64,000 bases of DNA from contig NZ_AJZD02000174.1 in the NCBI RefSeq assembly GCF_000272105.2, positions 1 to 64,000 on the forward strand. The letters are read 5' to 3'. The notes beneath the pieces were generated by a model. That model searched no databases and was not told where the DNA came from. It worked only from the letters and a program-made list of their open reading frames with translations. This stretch comes from Vibrio splendidus 12E03 (GTDB taxonomy: Bacteria > Pseudomonadota > Gammaproteobacteria > Enterobacterales > Vibrionaceae). How positions within the stretch are numbered: the first letter of the stretch is position 1; each line of letters begins with the position of its first letter. Shown here piece after piece: positions 10,088 through 18,203 of the stretch. The translations under genes and the position numbers were made by a program.

Positions 10088-11446
10088 ATGTCATCAGGCA
10101 CTCCCTCTCTTTCTTGGATGCAGACTTTCCGCAGCTACCTAGATAAACGCCTACTTTGGGTGTTTATGCTCGGCTGTTCGAGTGGCTTCCCATGGGTTCT
10201 TATTGGATCCAATATGTCTGGTTGGCTAAAAGATGCAGGTTTAACGCGTGCTGCCATCGGCTACTTTGGTAGTGTGTTTGCCGTGTATGCGATTAACTTT
10301 CTATGGGCACCATTGGTCGACCGAGTAAAACTGCCGGTGCTTCACGCAATACTCGGCCAGCGACGCAGTTGGATCTTTTTCTGCCAAACCATTGTTTTAA
10401 TCGGTACCTTATTCATTGCAGGCGTCAATCCCGCAGAGAACTTGGCGTTTACTTCAATGTTGGCGCTCGCTATTGCCATTGCCTCAGCCACGCAAGACAT
10501 CGCGATTGATGCATTTCGTATTGATACCTTCCCAAAATCCGAAGCATCAAAACTGCCGCAAGCTTCTGCAATGGCAGTAATTGGTTGGTGGACAGGGTAC
10601 TCTCTACCAGGCTACCTAGCCTTCGTTAACGCTGATTCTATTGGATGGAATGGGGTGTATTACGGCATGGCTGGTATTGTCGCTATTCTAATGCTATTCA
10701 CATTATTTGTTGGGGAACCAACAACACAACGCGAAGCGCTACAAAAAGAAGCACAGCAACGCCATAATAAGGTTGTGGGTTCTAAAGTTGTGGCCTGGCT
10801 AAGCGTTACAGTGCTTGAGCCTTTCTACGATTTCTTTAAGAGAAACGGTGTTCAAGTTGCAATTACCCTGCTGTTGTTTGTCTTCCTGTTTAAGATAGGT
10901 GAAGCCTTCTTAGGCAGAATGTCGATTCCCTTCTATAAAGAGATAGGTTTCAGTAACGAACAGATCGGTCATTACTCCAAGTTAATTGGCTGGGGTGCAA
11001 CAATATTCTTCACCTTGTTAGGCAGTGTCTTCAATGTGAAATTTGGTATTGTACGCGGGCTGATGATCGGCGGTGTGGCAATGGCGGCTAGCAACCTCAT
11101 GTTTGCATGGATTGCTCAAGTTGGACCCAATGAACACTTGTTTTTGGCAACCATTATTGTCGATAACTTCACAACCGCCTTTTCGACAGTGGCATTTGTC
11201 TCTTTCTTAACGCTACTAACAGGGCAAGCTTTCTCGGCAACGCAATATGCCTTGCTAGCATCATTGGGAAATTTCGGTCGAACGACGTTGGCATCTTTCA
11301 GCGGTGAATTGGTCGACTTCCTCAATGACTGGTCAACCTTCTTTATACTGACATCATTAATGGTGATACCGAGTTTGATCATGCTCTATTCGTTACGCCA
11401 CTTTTTCACTGATTTGTTAGAAAAAGCTAAACACAACCACGAATAA
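10088..11446 (+). CDS. ampG: Muropeptide permease AmpG (MFS transporter)
   Basis: AmpG imports GlcNAc-anhydroMurNAc peptides from the periplasm for cell-wall recycling and, where AmpR/AmpC exist, feeds beta-lactamase induction. The 452-residue protein has about 12-14 membrane segments. Typical AmpG/MFS sequences include GCSSGFPWVLIGSNMSGWLKDAGLT near the N-terminus, the ATQDIAIDAFRID region around residue 135-148, and the YALLASLGNFGRT loop near the C-terminus. Gene context (bolA, yajG) is that of enterobacterial ampG. It ends at a bidirectional terminator facing the DUF4397 gene. Confidence 0.93.
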   Translation: MSSGTPSLSWMQTFRSYLDKRLLWVFMLGCSSGFPWVLIGSNMSGWLKDAGLTRAAIGYFGSVFAVYAINFLWAPLVDRVKLPVLHAILGQRRSWIFFCQTIVLIGTLFIAGVNPAENLAFTSMLALAIAIASATQDIAIDAFRIDTFPKSEASKLPQASAMAVIGWWTGYSLPGYLAFVNADSIGWNGVYYGMAGIVAILMLFTLFVGEPTTQREALQKEAQQRHNKVVGSKVVAWLSVTVLEPFYDFFKRNGVQVAITLLLFVFLFKIGEAFLGRMSIPFYKEIGFSNEQIGHYSKLIGWGATIFFTLLGSVFNVKFGIVRGLMIGGVAMAASNLMFAWIAQVGPNEHLFLATIIVDNFTTAFSTVAFVSFLTLLTGQAFSATQYALLASLGNFGRTTLASFSGELVDFLNDWSTFFILTSLMVIPSLIMLYSLRHFFTDLLEKAKHNHE

Positions 11447-11465
11447 GAGAAAAAGCAAACGAAAG

Positions 11466-11500
11466 AAAGAGGGTAGCACTAAGCTACCCTCTTTTATTTT
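11466..11500. terminator. Bidirectional terminator between ampG and the DUF4397 gene
   Basis: A perfect 12-bp stem (AAAGAGGGTAGC / GCTACCCTCTTT) with a 5-base loop. It is flanked by A-rich sequence on the left and T-rich sequence on the right, as expected for a shared terminator of convergent genes. Confidence 0.9.
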
Positions 11501-11521
11501 CTGTATTCAGATGTTCAGGAG

Positions 11522-12868
11522 CTAGTCTGTCGTATCACTCACTATCAAGTTAAAGCCAGTTCCCATCGAATCATCAATCGCCACCACTTGATACACAACA
11601 CCATCAGCCAAAGTTGCAGGCGCCGAATCAATCGCAACAGTAGATGGGTCACCTGCGACTGTGATCGTCACATAATAAGAGCCCGCAGCCACGTAAATGC
11701 CATTCGCGTAATCTTTGAATTTGACATCACTCAGCGCAGGAGTACTCCCAGAGATTCCTACGTTCTCAGTTAAGTAAATATCAACCGAAGCTGCAACTGG
11801 GTTTGCCGCCGCATGCGTAATGTTCAATACTGCACTAGTCGCTACCGGACGACGGTTTTCAGGAACGACAAGTGGTTCCAAATTCAGTGGACTTACTGTC
11901 CCTACCGCATAGATGCTGTAATCCATGCCAGCAAATACAGCCACCCCGTCAGCATCAATCAATGCATTGGTTGTTGTACCATCAGCAAAGATATCAATGT
12001 CATAACTCCCGGCAGCTAAATCGAGAAACCCGCGGATCTCCTTAAACATTAAATCAGCAAGTGGAGCAAATGCAGAACCGTTCACAAATGGGTCTACATC
12101 CTGTGCACCATCGACTAAATGCCCGACTCTTACTTCTGCAGTTTCTGCCATGTCATAGATTAACGATGATCCACTACCGTCCATCACCATCAATTTTACT
12201 GGGGAAGCGCTATTGGAATCAGCTCTTGGCACAGCCGCAATCGTTAGCTCGCTACCGCCAGAAAGAGTGATTTCTCCAGAGTCAAAAGCAATAGCACTGC
12301 CGCTCACGGTTTCTAATCTCACACGATATTGTCCTGCTGGAATGTTGAGTACGTCAGTAAAGTCCTTATAGCCCAGAGTACCAAGCGGAGCGCCCAATGG
12401 ATCATTCGGTGCCGTTACATATAAGTTCACATCTCCAACCCCTGTTGCCGCGTGAACAACTTGCACATCTAAACTTGAACTTGTTGCCGTTCCCTCAGCA
12501 GGCCTTGTAACAACTAAAGCCTCAACCGGGTTATTAGAACCATCAGCATCGCCGACCACCATTACGGTGTAATCTAGATCACCGCTCAAATCGAATTGGC
12601 TTGGCGGAAGCACAGTCGCTACTGCGTCACCTGGAAGTTGGACATCGACTTGCAGAGTAGTTTGGCCTTGATCTACTGAGGCATATCCGGATGCTTGAGC
12701 ATAATCAACACCGCTCCAACGAGCCTGACTATTTACTAACACATTAGCCAACGGGGCATCTGGCGATGCATGTACAGCTTGAAGTTGAGTTGTTGGTTGA
12801 TCGTCATCATCACACCCAACAATGAACAGGGCTGATATCGCTACCGCGAGTATTGGTGAATATTTCAT
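11522..12868 (-). CDS. DUF4397 domain lipoprotein with four repeats
   Basis: A predicted surface or periplasmic lipoprotein of unknown function. The ATG at 12868 is preceded by GGAGAG at good spacing; an in-frame TTG 15 bp upstream overlaps that site and is rejected. The signal MKYSPILAVAISALFIVGC puts the lipidated Cys at 19, followed by an acidic DDDDQ linker. The remainder looks like four tandem DUF4397 units, beginning near LQAVHASPDAP, VQVVHAATGVG, VRVGHLVDGAQ and LNITHAAANPV. Each has a valine/alanine-rich beta pattern and a G-Y/S-Y-x-V/I turn. About 448 residues. Ligand and role unknown; Ig-like beta domains are likely. Confidence 0.85.
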   Translation of the reverse strand: MKYSPILAVAISALFIVGCDDDDQPTTQLQAVHASPDAPLANVLVNSQARWSGVDYAQASGYASVDQGQTTLQVDVQLPGDAVATVLPPSQFDLSGDLDYTVMVVGDADGSNNPVEALVVTRPAEGTATSSSLDVQVVHAATGVGDVNLYVTAPNDPLGAPLGTLGYKDFTDVLNIPAGQYRVRLETVSGSAIAFDSGEITLSGGSELTIAAVPRADSNSASPVKLMVMDGSGSSLIYDMAETAEVRVGHLVDGAQDVDPFVNGSAFAPLADLMFKEIRGFLDLAAGSYDIDIFADGTTTNALIDADGVAVFAGMDYSIYAVGTVSPLNLEPLVVPENRRPVATSAVLNITHAAANPVAASVDIYLTENVGISGSTPALSDVKFKDYANGIYVAAGSYYVTITVAGDPSTVAIDSAPATLADGVVYQVVAIDDSMGTGFNLIVSDTTD

Positions 12869-13310
12869 CGGTCTTCTCTCCAAAAAAGTTAGACCAGTTC
12901 GTCACACAAATGATTAGTCCAATAACTAATCTTTAAAAATTGTCTCAAAATCTAGTGCAGTGAACTGTCTTTAATTCTCCGTGATTCAAAAAGTAGCTAG
13001 GTTGAAATTCCTAGTCAGTCATCACATGAGTTGTTCATCAATTGATTCCACCACCATTACGAAGTTGGTTAAAAATAGATCAAAGGGACGAGCCAACCGT
13101 GGAGAGATTTAGTCGTTTTAGGAGGTGAAATTACATAGAAAGGAATACTGTTGATTTTGATATGCATATCACTCTATTTAGTATAATCGTTTGCTTAGAG
13201 CGGTTATTCACCAATTTATCTACAAAATAATCTAATTTCACAAAATCAATAGAATTAGAGGTGCATCAAGATGCATTGCCGCGTTAAAGTTCCATCATTT
13301 AGATCATTAG
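12869..13310. other. Intergenic region between the DUF4397 gene and ompK
   Basis: Divergent promoter region with no supported reading frame. It contains the perfect 12-bp palindrome GATATGCATATC (13159-13170) and a TATAAT hexamer at about 13179-13184, with a weak TTGATA upstream of it. A possible sigma70 promoter for ompK is therefore present, but the 19-bp spacing is poor. Confidence 0.4.
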
Positions 13311-13328
13311 TGTGATCGATCTCACTTT
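13309..13328 (+). promoter_or_regulatory. CRP-like binding site upstream of ompK
   Basis: TGTGA-N6-TCACT at 13311-13326 matches the cAMP-CRP consensus TGTGA-N6-TCACA except for one base. It lies about 130 bp before the ompK start. Nucleoside channels of the Tsx type are known to be CRP/CytR-controlled in enterobacteria, so carbon-source control is likely here. Confidence 0.65.
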
Positions 13329-13454
13329 AATAATTGCAATTTTCACTCTGTCTCACTTTTATTTGAGAACAAAATCGCTATGATGCTCGGCATTCGGACA
13401 TATAAACACGCACGGATTAGCGGGTTACTTATTTTAAACATAGAGAGTTCCATT

Positions 13455-14291
13455 ATGCGTAAATCACTTTTAACTCTTGGCCTACTTGCAGCGACTTCTG
13501 CTCCAGTAATGGCAGCAGATTATTCTGACGGCGACATCCACAAAAACGATTACAAGTGGCTTCAATTTAACCTAATGGGTGCTTTCGATGAGCTTCCAGG
13601 TGAATCATCTCATGACTACCTAGAAATGGAATTCGGCGGTCGTTCAGGCATTTTTGATCTATACGGTTACGTTGATGTATTCAACCTAACGTCTAATCCA
13701 GGCAGCGACAAAGATGGTGCAGAAAAAATCTTCATGAAGTTTGCACCTCGTATGTCTCTTGACGGACTAACAGGTAAAGACCTTTCTTTCGGTCCAGTTC
13801 AAGAACTATACGTTGCGACTCTAGTTGAATGGGGCGGCGGCGGTGCTACAAACTGTACTCCAGACCAATCAACTTGTGTTCCAAGTGAAACAACCAACAC
13901 ACAAAAAATTGGTCTAGGTTCTGACGTGATGGTTCCTTGGTTTGGTAAAGTTGGCTTAAACCTTTACGGAACATACGATTCAAACAAGAAAGACTGGAAC
14001 GGTTACCAAGTTTCGGCTAACTGGTTTAAACCATTCTACTTCTTTGAGAACGGCTCATTCATCTCTTACCAAGGTTACATCGACTACCAATTTGGTATGG
14101 ATGATGATAACAAAGCACTAAACACTTCGAATGGCGGTGCTATGTTCAATGGTCTTTACTGGCACTCAGATCGTTTCGCTGTTGGTTACGGTCTAAAAGG
14201 CTACAAAGATGTTTACGGTCTTAAAGACGACGGTCTAGCTGGTAAAACTACTGGCTTCGGTCACTACGTTGCAGTAACTTACAAGTTCTAA
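13455..14291 (+). CDS. ompK: Nucleoside-specific outer-membrane channel OmpK/Tsx family
   Basis: OmpK is a vibrio outer-membrane beta-barrel of the Tsx nucleoside-channel family and is a known phage and vaccine target. The ATG at 13455 starts a textbook signal peptide, MRKSLLTLGLLAATSAPVMA; the longer frame from 13380 would bury it and is rejected. The mature protein begins ADYSDGDIHKNDYKWLQFNLMGAF, typical of OmpK. It is rich in aromatic-ended amphipathic strands and ends in YVAVTYKF with a C-terminal Phe for BAM recognition. Total 278 residues. A strong terminator follows. Confidence 0.94.
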   Translation: MRKSLLTLGLLAATSAPVMAADYSDGDIHKNDYKWLQFNLMGAFDELPGESSHDYLEMEFGGRSGIFDLYGYVDVFNLTSNPGSDKDGAEKIFMKFAPRMSLDGLTGKDLSFGPVQELYVATLVEWGGGGATNCTPDQSTCVPSETTNTQKIGLGSDVMVPWFGKVGLNLYGTYDSNKKDWNGYQVSANWFKPFYFFENGSFISYQGYIDYQFGMDDDNKALNTSNGGAMFNGLYWHSDRFAVGYGLKGYKDVYGLKDDGLAGKTTGFGHYVAVTYKF

Positions 14292-14313
14292 TCGAACTTC
14301 TAAGAAAGTTTCC

Positions 14314-14341
14314 AAAATGGCACCCTCGGGTGCCATTTTTT
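14314..14341 (+). terminator. Terminator of ompK
   Basis: An 11-bp perfect stem (AAAATGGCACC / GGTGCCATTTT) with a 4-base loop, ending in a T run, 22 bp after the ompK stop. Confidence 0.92.
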
Positions 14342-14401
14342 ATTGCTTTCATTTAATGCCTCGCTATCATTGCTGCATTACTTTCTTATCTCGGTATTGC
14401 T

Positions 14402-15295
14402 GTGAACATCACTATTGTTGGTCCCGGAGCGATTGGCGCTTTATGGGCAATAAAACTGCTTCAAGCTGGTCATAATGTGTCTTTGTGGAGTCGTTCTTCT
14501 GAACCTTCTGTTGAGCTATCTCTTGATGAACAAGCTTCGATTTCCTTCAGCAATAACGACAAAGACAAGCTTTCAGAAAGCGATTTGGTGCTCTTCACAG
14601 TAAAAGCTTGGCAAGTCGAAGATGCTATCACACCACTTATTCAGTATATCGACTCCGATGCTATCTTAATGTTCATGCACAACGGCATGGGCGCTGTCGA
14701 AGCCATAGCTGATCAAGTTAATACTCATCCAGTCATATTAGCGACCACCACTCAAGCTGCATTCAAACCCGACCGCAATCATGTGATTCACACTGGTGCT
14801 GGTCAAACTCAGTTAGGGGCTTTTAATCAAGCTGGAAAGAAATGCACCTTCTTAGTCGATGTCCTTGATCACGCATTGCCTAACGTCAGCTGGAACCCAG
14901 AAATACATACCGCTTTGTGGACCAAACTCGCAATCAATTGTGCAATCAACCCGCTAACTGGCCTTGAGCAAATCAAGAATGGAGAGCTGTCCGAACCACG
15001 CTTTGGTAATACTCTAACCGCAATCATTGAAGAGCTGACGCAAGTTATGCAGGCAGAGGGCATTAGTTGCTCGTTCGACGAATTGGAAACTAACGTCAAC
15101 AAAGTTATTCAAGCGACGGCAAAGAACAACTCTTCAATGAAGCAAGATATGCTTTATCAAAGAAAGACTGAGATCGACTTCATCACTGGACACCTGATAA
15201 AAACAGCAAATAAGCATCAGATAGAAGTTCCCGTTAACCAAAAGCTGTTCGATCAGGTCAAAGAGCAAGAAAATAGCTGGAATCATCAAGATTAG
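14402..15295 (+). CDS. panE: 2-dehydropantoate 2-reductase (ketopantoate reductase)
   Basis: PanE reduces ketopantoate to pantoate with NADPH in the pantothenate/coenzyme A pathway. The 297-residue protein opens with the Rossmann motif ITIVGPGAIGALWAIKL. It has the family active-site lysine in LWTKLAINCAINPLTGL and the C-terminal substrate-binding segment SSMKQDMLYQRKTEIDFITGHL with Ser and Glu ligands. The start is GTG at 14402, chosen because the Rossmann strand begins immediately after it. Transcribed alone toward csdA. Confidence 0.92.
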   Translation: MNITIVGPGAIGALWAIKLLQAGHNVSLWSRSSEPSVELSLDEQASISFSNNDKDKLSESDLVLFTVKAWQVEDAITPLIQYIDSDAILMFMHNGMGAVEAIADQVNTHPVILATTTQAAFKPDRNHVIHTGAGQTQLGAFNQAGKKCTFLVDVLDHALPNVSWNPEIHTALWTKLAINCAINPLTGLEQIKNGELSEPRFGNTLTAIIEELTQVMQAEGISCSFDELETNVNKVIQATAKNNSSMKQDMLYQRKTEIDFITGHLIKTANKHQIEVPVNQKLFDQVKEQENSWNHQD

Positions 15296-15381
15296 TCAGC
15301 AACGGTTAACAAGTCGCGATAAAATAATGATACCGCTTAGCATTACGCTGGCACCAATTTCCAAGATTTAGGTAAGAATAG

Positions 15382-16593
15382 ATGCTTGATATCAATCACA
15401 TCCGAGAGCAGTTTCCTGCGCTATCCCAAACCATCAATCAACAACCATTGATTTACTTAGACAGCGCGGCAACGACACAAAAACCTCAGGTAGTTATTGA
15501 TGCCATTAGCCAATATTACTCCAAGCAGAATGCCAATGTTCATCGTGGCAGTCATAGTTTAACCGCGCACGCTACCAGCCAATTTGAAGCAGCTAGAGAC
15601 AAGGTCGCTCAGTTTATTGGCGCAACCTCATCGAAAGAGATTATCTGGACTCGCGGTGCCACCGAAGCACTTAACCTTATCGCTCAAACCTACGCTAGAA
15701 GTACCCTCCAACCGGGCGATGAAATCCTGGTGAGCGAAATGGAGCACCACGCCAACATTGTCCCTTGGCAAATTGTGGCAGAACAAACCGGTGCTAAGAT
15801 CATCAAAATCCCAATGACATCTGACTGCGAATTCGACCTTGCTGCTTTTGATGCACTGTTGACTGAACGAACCAAGATCGTAGCTCTGGCTCAGATAACC
15901 AATGTAACGGGTTCTCGCCAACCGCTTGAGCAAGTTATCGAAAAAGCACACAAGATGAATGCGATTGTTGTGGTCGATGGCGCACAAGGCATTGTTCATG
16001 AGCCAGTTGATGTTGCTGCTTTAGGTGCGGATTTCTACGTTTTCTCTGGGCACAAGCTTTATGCCCCTGCAGGGATTGGTGTGCTTTACGGCAAACTAGA
16101 ATTGCTCGAAGCGATGCCGCCATGGCATGGCGGTGGCAAAATGGTTGAACGCGTCTCTTTTTCTGGCACCACGTTTTCTGAACTGCCTGGTAAGTTCGAA
16201 GCAGGCACACCAAACGTAGCAGGTGCCATCGCTTTAAGTTCAGCAATCGAGTGGTTACATCAGTTCGAACAACAAGACGTGGAAGATCATATCCACCAGC
16301 TACAACACAAAACTTATCAAGCACTCAGTCAATTGGACGACATCCAAATACTCGGTTATAAGCCCAATTCGAGCGTAATTACTTTTGTGATGGATGGCGT
16401 TCACCATCAAGATATTGCGACCTTACTCGACCAACAAGGTATTGCCGTTCGTGCTGGTCATCACTGTGCACACCCATTAATGGATGCACTCAAAGTAAAA
16501 GGAACTGTGCGAATTTCATTTGGTATTTACAACAACATGGATGATGTTGAAAAGCTCGTAGCGGCGATAGAAAAAGCCGTTGATATGCTTTAG
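15382..16593 (+). CDS. csdA: Cysteine desulfurase CsdA
   Basis: CsdA is a PLP enzyme that removes sulfur from cysteine and passes the persulfide to CsdE for iron-sulfur cluster or sulfur-transfer chemistry. The 403-residue protein starts with LDINHIREQFPAL and DSAATTQKP of the SufS/CsdA class. The PLP lysine is in SGHKLYAPAGIG and the persulfide cysteine is Cys362 in RAGHHCAHPL. csdE and tcdA, its known partners, are encoded convergently just downstream. The TAG stop lies inside a sequence shared with a repeat unit that follows (see repeat at 16587). Confidence 0.95.
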   Translation: MLDINHIREQFPALSQTINQQPLIYLDSAATTQKPQVVIDAISQYYSKQNANVHRGSHSLTAHATSQFEAARDKVAQFIGATSSKEIIWTRGATEALNLIAQTYARSTLQPGDEILVSEMEHHANIVPWQIVAEQTGAKIIKIPMTSDCEFDLAAFDALLTERTKIVALAQITNVTGSRQPLEQVIEKAHKMNAIVVVDGAQGIVHEPVDVAALGADFYVFSGHKLYAPAGIGVLYGKLELLEAMPPWHGGGKMVERVSFSGTTFSELPGKFEAGTPNVAGAIALSSAIEWLHQFEQQDVEDHIHQLQHKTYQALSQLDDIQILGYKPNSSVITFVMDGVHHQDIATLLDQQGIAVRAGHHCAHPLMDALKVKGTVRISFGIYNNMDDVEKLVAAIEKAVDML

Positions 16594-16790
16594 GGAATGA
16601 CGAGAAACACCATTAGAATTCGTCATTTCAGAACTGAGGAACGAAGTATCTGGAATCTCTAATAGCAATACTATCCAAACGAGATTCCTTATTATGCCCC
16701 TTCGTCGCTTTAGGGAATGACGAAATATAGTTAGAAATCGTCATTCCAGAACTGAGGAACAAAGTATCTGCAATCTCTTTAAAGCAATAT
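16587..16790. repeat. Two copies of a palindromic dispersed repeat between csdA and csdE
   Basis: Two units (about 16587-16680 and 16707-16790) share the 17-mer GCTTTAGGGAATGACGA. Each then has a spacer, a CGTCATT(T/C)C arm, and the common block AGAACTGAGGAACRAAGTATCTGSAATCTCT. In unit 2 GGAATGACGA (16714-16723) and TCGTCATTCC (16738-16747) form a perfect 10-bp inverted repeat; unit 1 has one mismatch. A related, more diverged copy lies at 62499-62545. It resembles vibrio intergenic REP-like elements. Confidence 0.75.
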
Positions 16791-16811
16791 TGTGAAAAAG
16801 TATTGGGACAG

Positions 16812-17243
16812 TTACGAGCTAGCGAGGTTCTTGATCTGCTCAACAATCGCTTTAAGTCCGTTTCCTCTGGAAGGGCTCAAATGCGTAATCAAGCCAATCT
16901 TGTCGAAATAGCCATCAATGTCGAACGCTTGAACCTGCTCTGATGTTTTTCCATCATACGCAGCCATCACTAATGCAATCAGACCGCGAACGATACGCGC
17001 ATCAGAATCAGCACAAAAGTGCCAAACACCATCGATATTCAGAGAAACCAACCACACTTGGCTTTCACAGCCAGAGACAATCACCTGCTCACTTTTCAGT
17101 TCATCAGGCATCGTTGGCAGTTTCTTACCCCATTGAATCACTTGGCGATAACGGTCTTCCCAGCCGCTAAATGTCTGCATCTTGGAGATGATATCATCAC
17201 TGGTAATTTCAGTACCGAATGGAGAGCTTGGGAATGTGGTCAT
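16812..17243 (-). CDS. csdE: Sulfur acceptor protein CsdE (SufE family)
   Basis: CsdE accepts the persulfide from CsdA and relays it, including to TcdA-linked chemistry. The 143-residue protein has the SufE fold sequence GWEDRYRQVIQWGKKLP, the acceptor cysteine in VSGCESQVWL (about residue 65), and the conserved DARIVRGLIALVMAAYDGKT. It lies 37 bp downstream of tcdA on the same strand and converges on csdA. Assigned to CsdE rather than SufE from this context; no suf operon is nearby. Confidence 0.93.
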   Translation of the reverse strand: MTTFPSSPFGTEITSDDIISKMQTFSGWEDRYRQVIQWGKKLPTMPDELKSEQVIVSGCESQVWLVSLNIDGVWHFCADSDARIVRGLIALVMAAYDGKTSEQVQAFDIDGYFDKIGLITHLSPSRGNGLKAIVEQIKNLASS

Positions 17244-17280
17244 TTTAATATCCAGTCGATTATTAATTGAATAGAAGACG

Positions 17281-18090
17281 TTACTTAGTGTGCTTTTGAA
17301 TGAGCTTTTCTACTATGCGCGAAACAGCAACAAAGCCAAACGTCGCCGTTACTACAGTTGCAGCGCCAAAACCTGTCGCGCAATCCATACGTTTTGGACC
17401 TTCGGCTGTCGCTTTCGCAGCACATACACTGCCATCCGCTTGAGGATATTTAAGCTGCTCAGTCGAGAATACACAATCGATGCCAAACTTACGCGCAGGA
17501 TTCTTAGGGAAGTTATGATGACGACGCAGCGTATCTTTCAGTTTCTTCGCTAATGGATCTTGAATCGTTTTAGTCAAATCGGCCACTTTAATTTGCGTTG
17601 GGTCGATTTGACCACCCGCGCCACCAGTGGTGATCACTTTGATTTTATTACTGCGGCAATACGCCAATAACGAAGCTTTAGCTTTCATGCTATCGATCGC
17701 ATCCAGCACAAAATCGAACTCTTTCGACAGGTATTCAGCCTGGTTATCAGGACCAATAAAGTCGTCAATCAGGTTAACTTTACACTCAGGGTTAATCAGC
17801 TTAACACGCTCGGCCATCACTTCGATTTTGCTCTTGCCGACCGTGCCCGACATTGCGTGAATCTGACGGTTGATGTTCGTCACACACACATCATCCATAT
17901 CGATCAATGTCAGCTCACCCACGCCAGTACGCGCAAGCGCTTCAACCGCCCATGAACCGACGCCACCAATACCGATCACACACACATGTGCCGCTCTAAG
18001 TATATCGACTTCACTATTACCATACAGGCGACGAGTGCCACCGAATCGTTGGTCATAGTTTTCTGAAGCTGGAGTGGTCAATTCACGCAT
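17281..18090 (-). CDS. tcdA: tRNA threonylcarbamoyladenosine dehydratase TcdA
   Basis: TcdA (CsdL) is an E1-like ATP-dependent enzyme that cyclises t6A37 of tRNA to ct6A. The 269-residue protein starts at the ATG at 18090; a TTG 12 bp upstream is also in frame. It has RFGGTRRLYG, the nucleotide-binding VIGIGGVGSWAVEALARTGVG, the E1-type DDVCVTNINRQ and the C-terminal FGAATVVTATFG membrane-associating segment. Its association with csdE is the usual arrangement, since the CsdA-CsdE sulfur relay supports TcdA activity. Confidence 0.95.
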   Translation of the reverse strand: MRELTTPASENYDQRFGGTRRLYGNSEVDILRAAHVCVIGIGGVGSWAVEALARTGVGELTLIDMDDVCVTNINRQIHAMSGTVGKSKIEVMAERVKLINPECKVNLIDDFIGPDNQAEYLSKEFDFVLDAIDSMKAKASLLAYCRSNKIKVITTGGAGGQIDPTQIKVADLTKTIQDPLAKKLKDTLRRHHNFPKNPARKFGIDCVFSTEQLKYPQADGSVCAAKATAEGPKRMDCATGFGAATVVTATFGFVAVSRIVEKLIQKHTK

Positions 18091-18112
18091 TGTTGCCGCC
18101 AATTTATTTCTG

Positions 18113-18147
18113 AGAAAAAGAAAAGAGTGCGTTTTATACGCACTCTT
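18113..18147 (-). terminator. Terminator after mltA
   Basis: On the minus strand a perfect 10-bp stem (AAGAGTGCGT / ACGCACTCTT) with a 5-base loop is followed by TTCTTTTTCTC. It lies between mltA and tcdA, indicating that tcdA-csdE is a separate transcript. Confidence 0.87.
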
Positions 18148-18203
18148 GAATAAAAAGTCTAGGGGATTAGCGATTCGCTTTCAATGCCCTATTTTATTGT
18201 CGT

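Noticed and set aside
13380..13454. Longer ompK start at 13380
   Set aside because: It would place 25 residues before a perfect signal peptide; the ATG at 13455 is clearly the true start.
15628..16324. Long minus-strand frames opposite csdA
   Set aside because: csdA is certain on the plus strand with its PLP lysine and catalytic cysteine; the antisense frames have no support.
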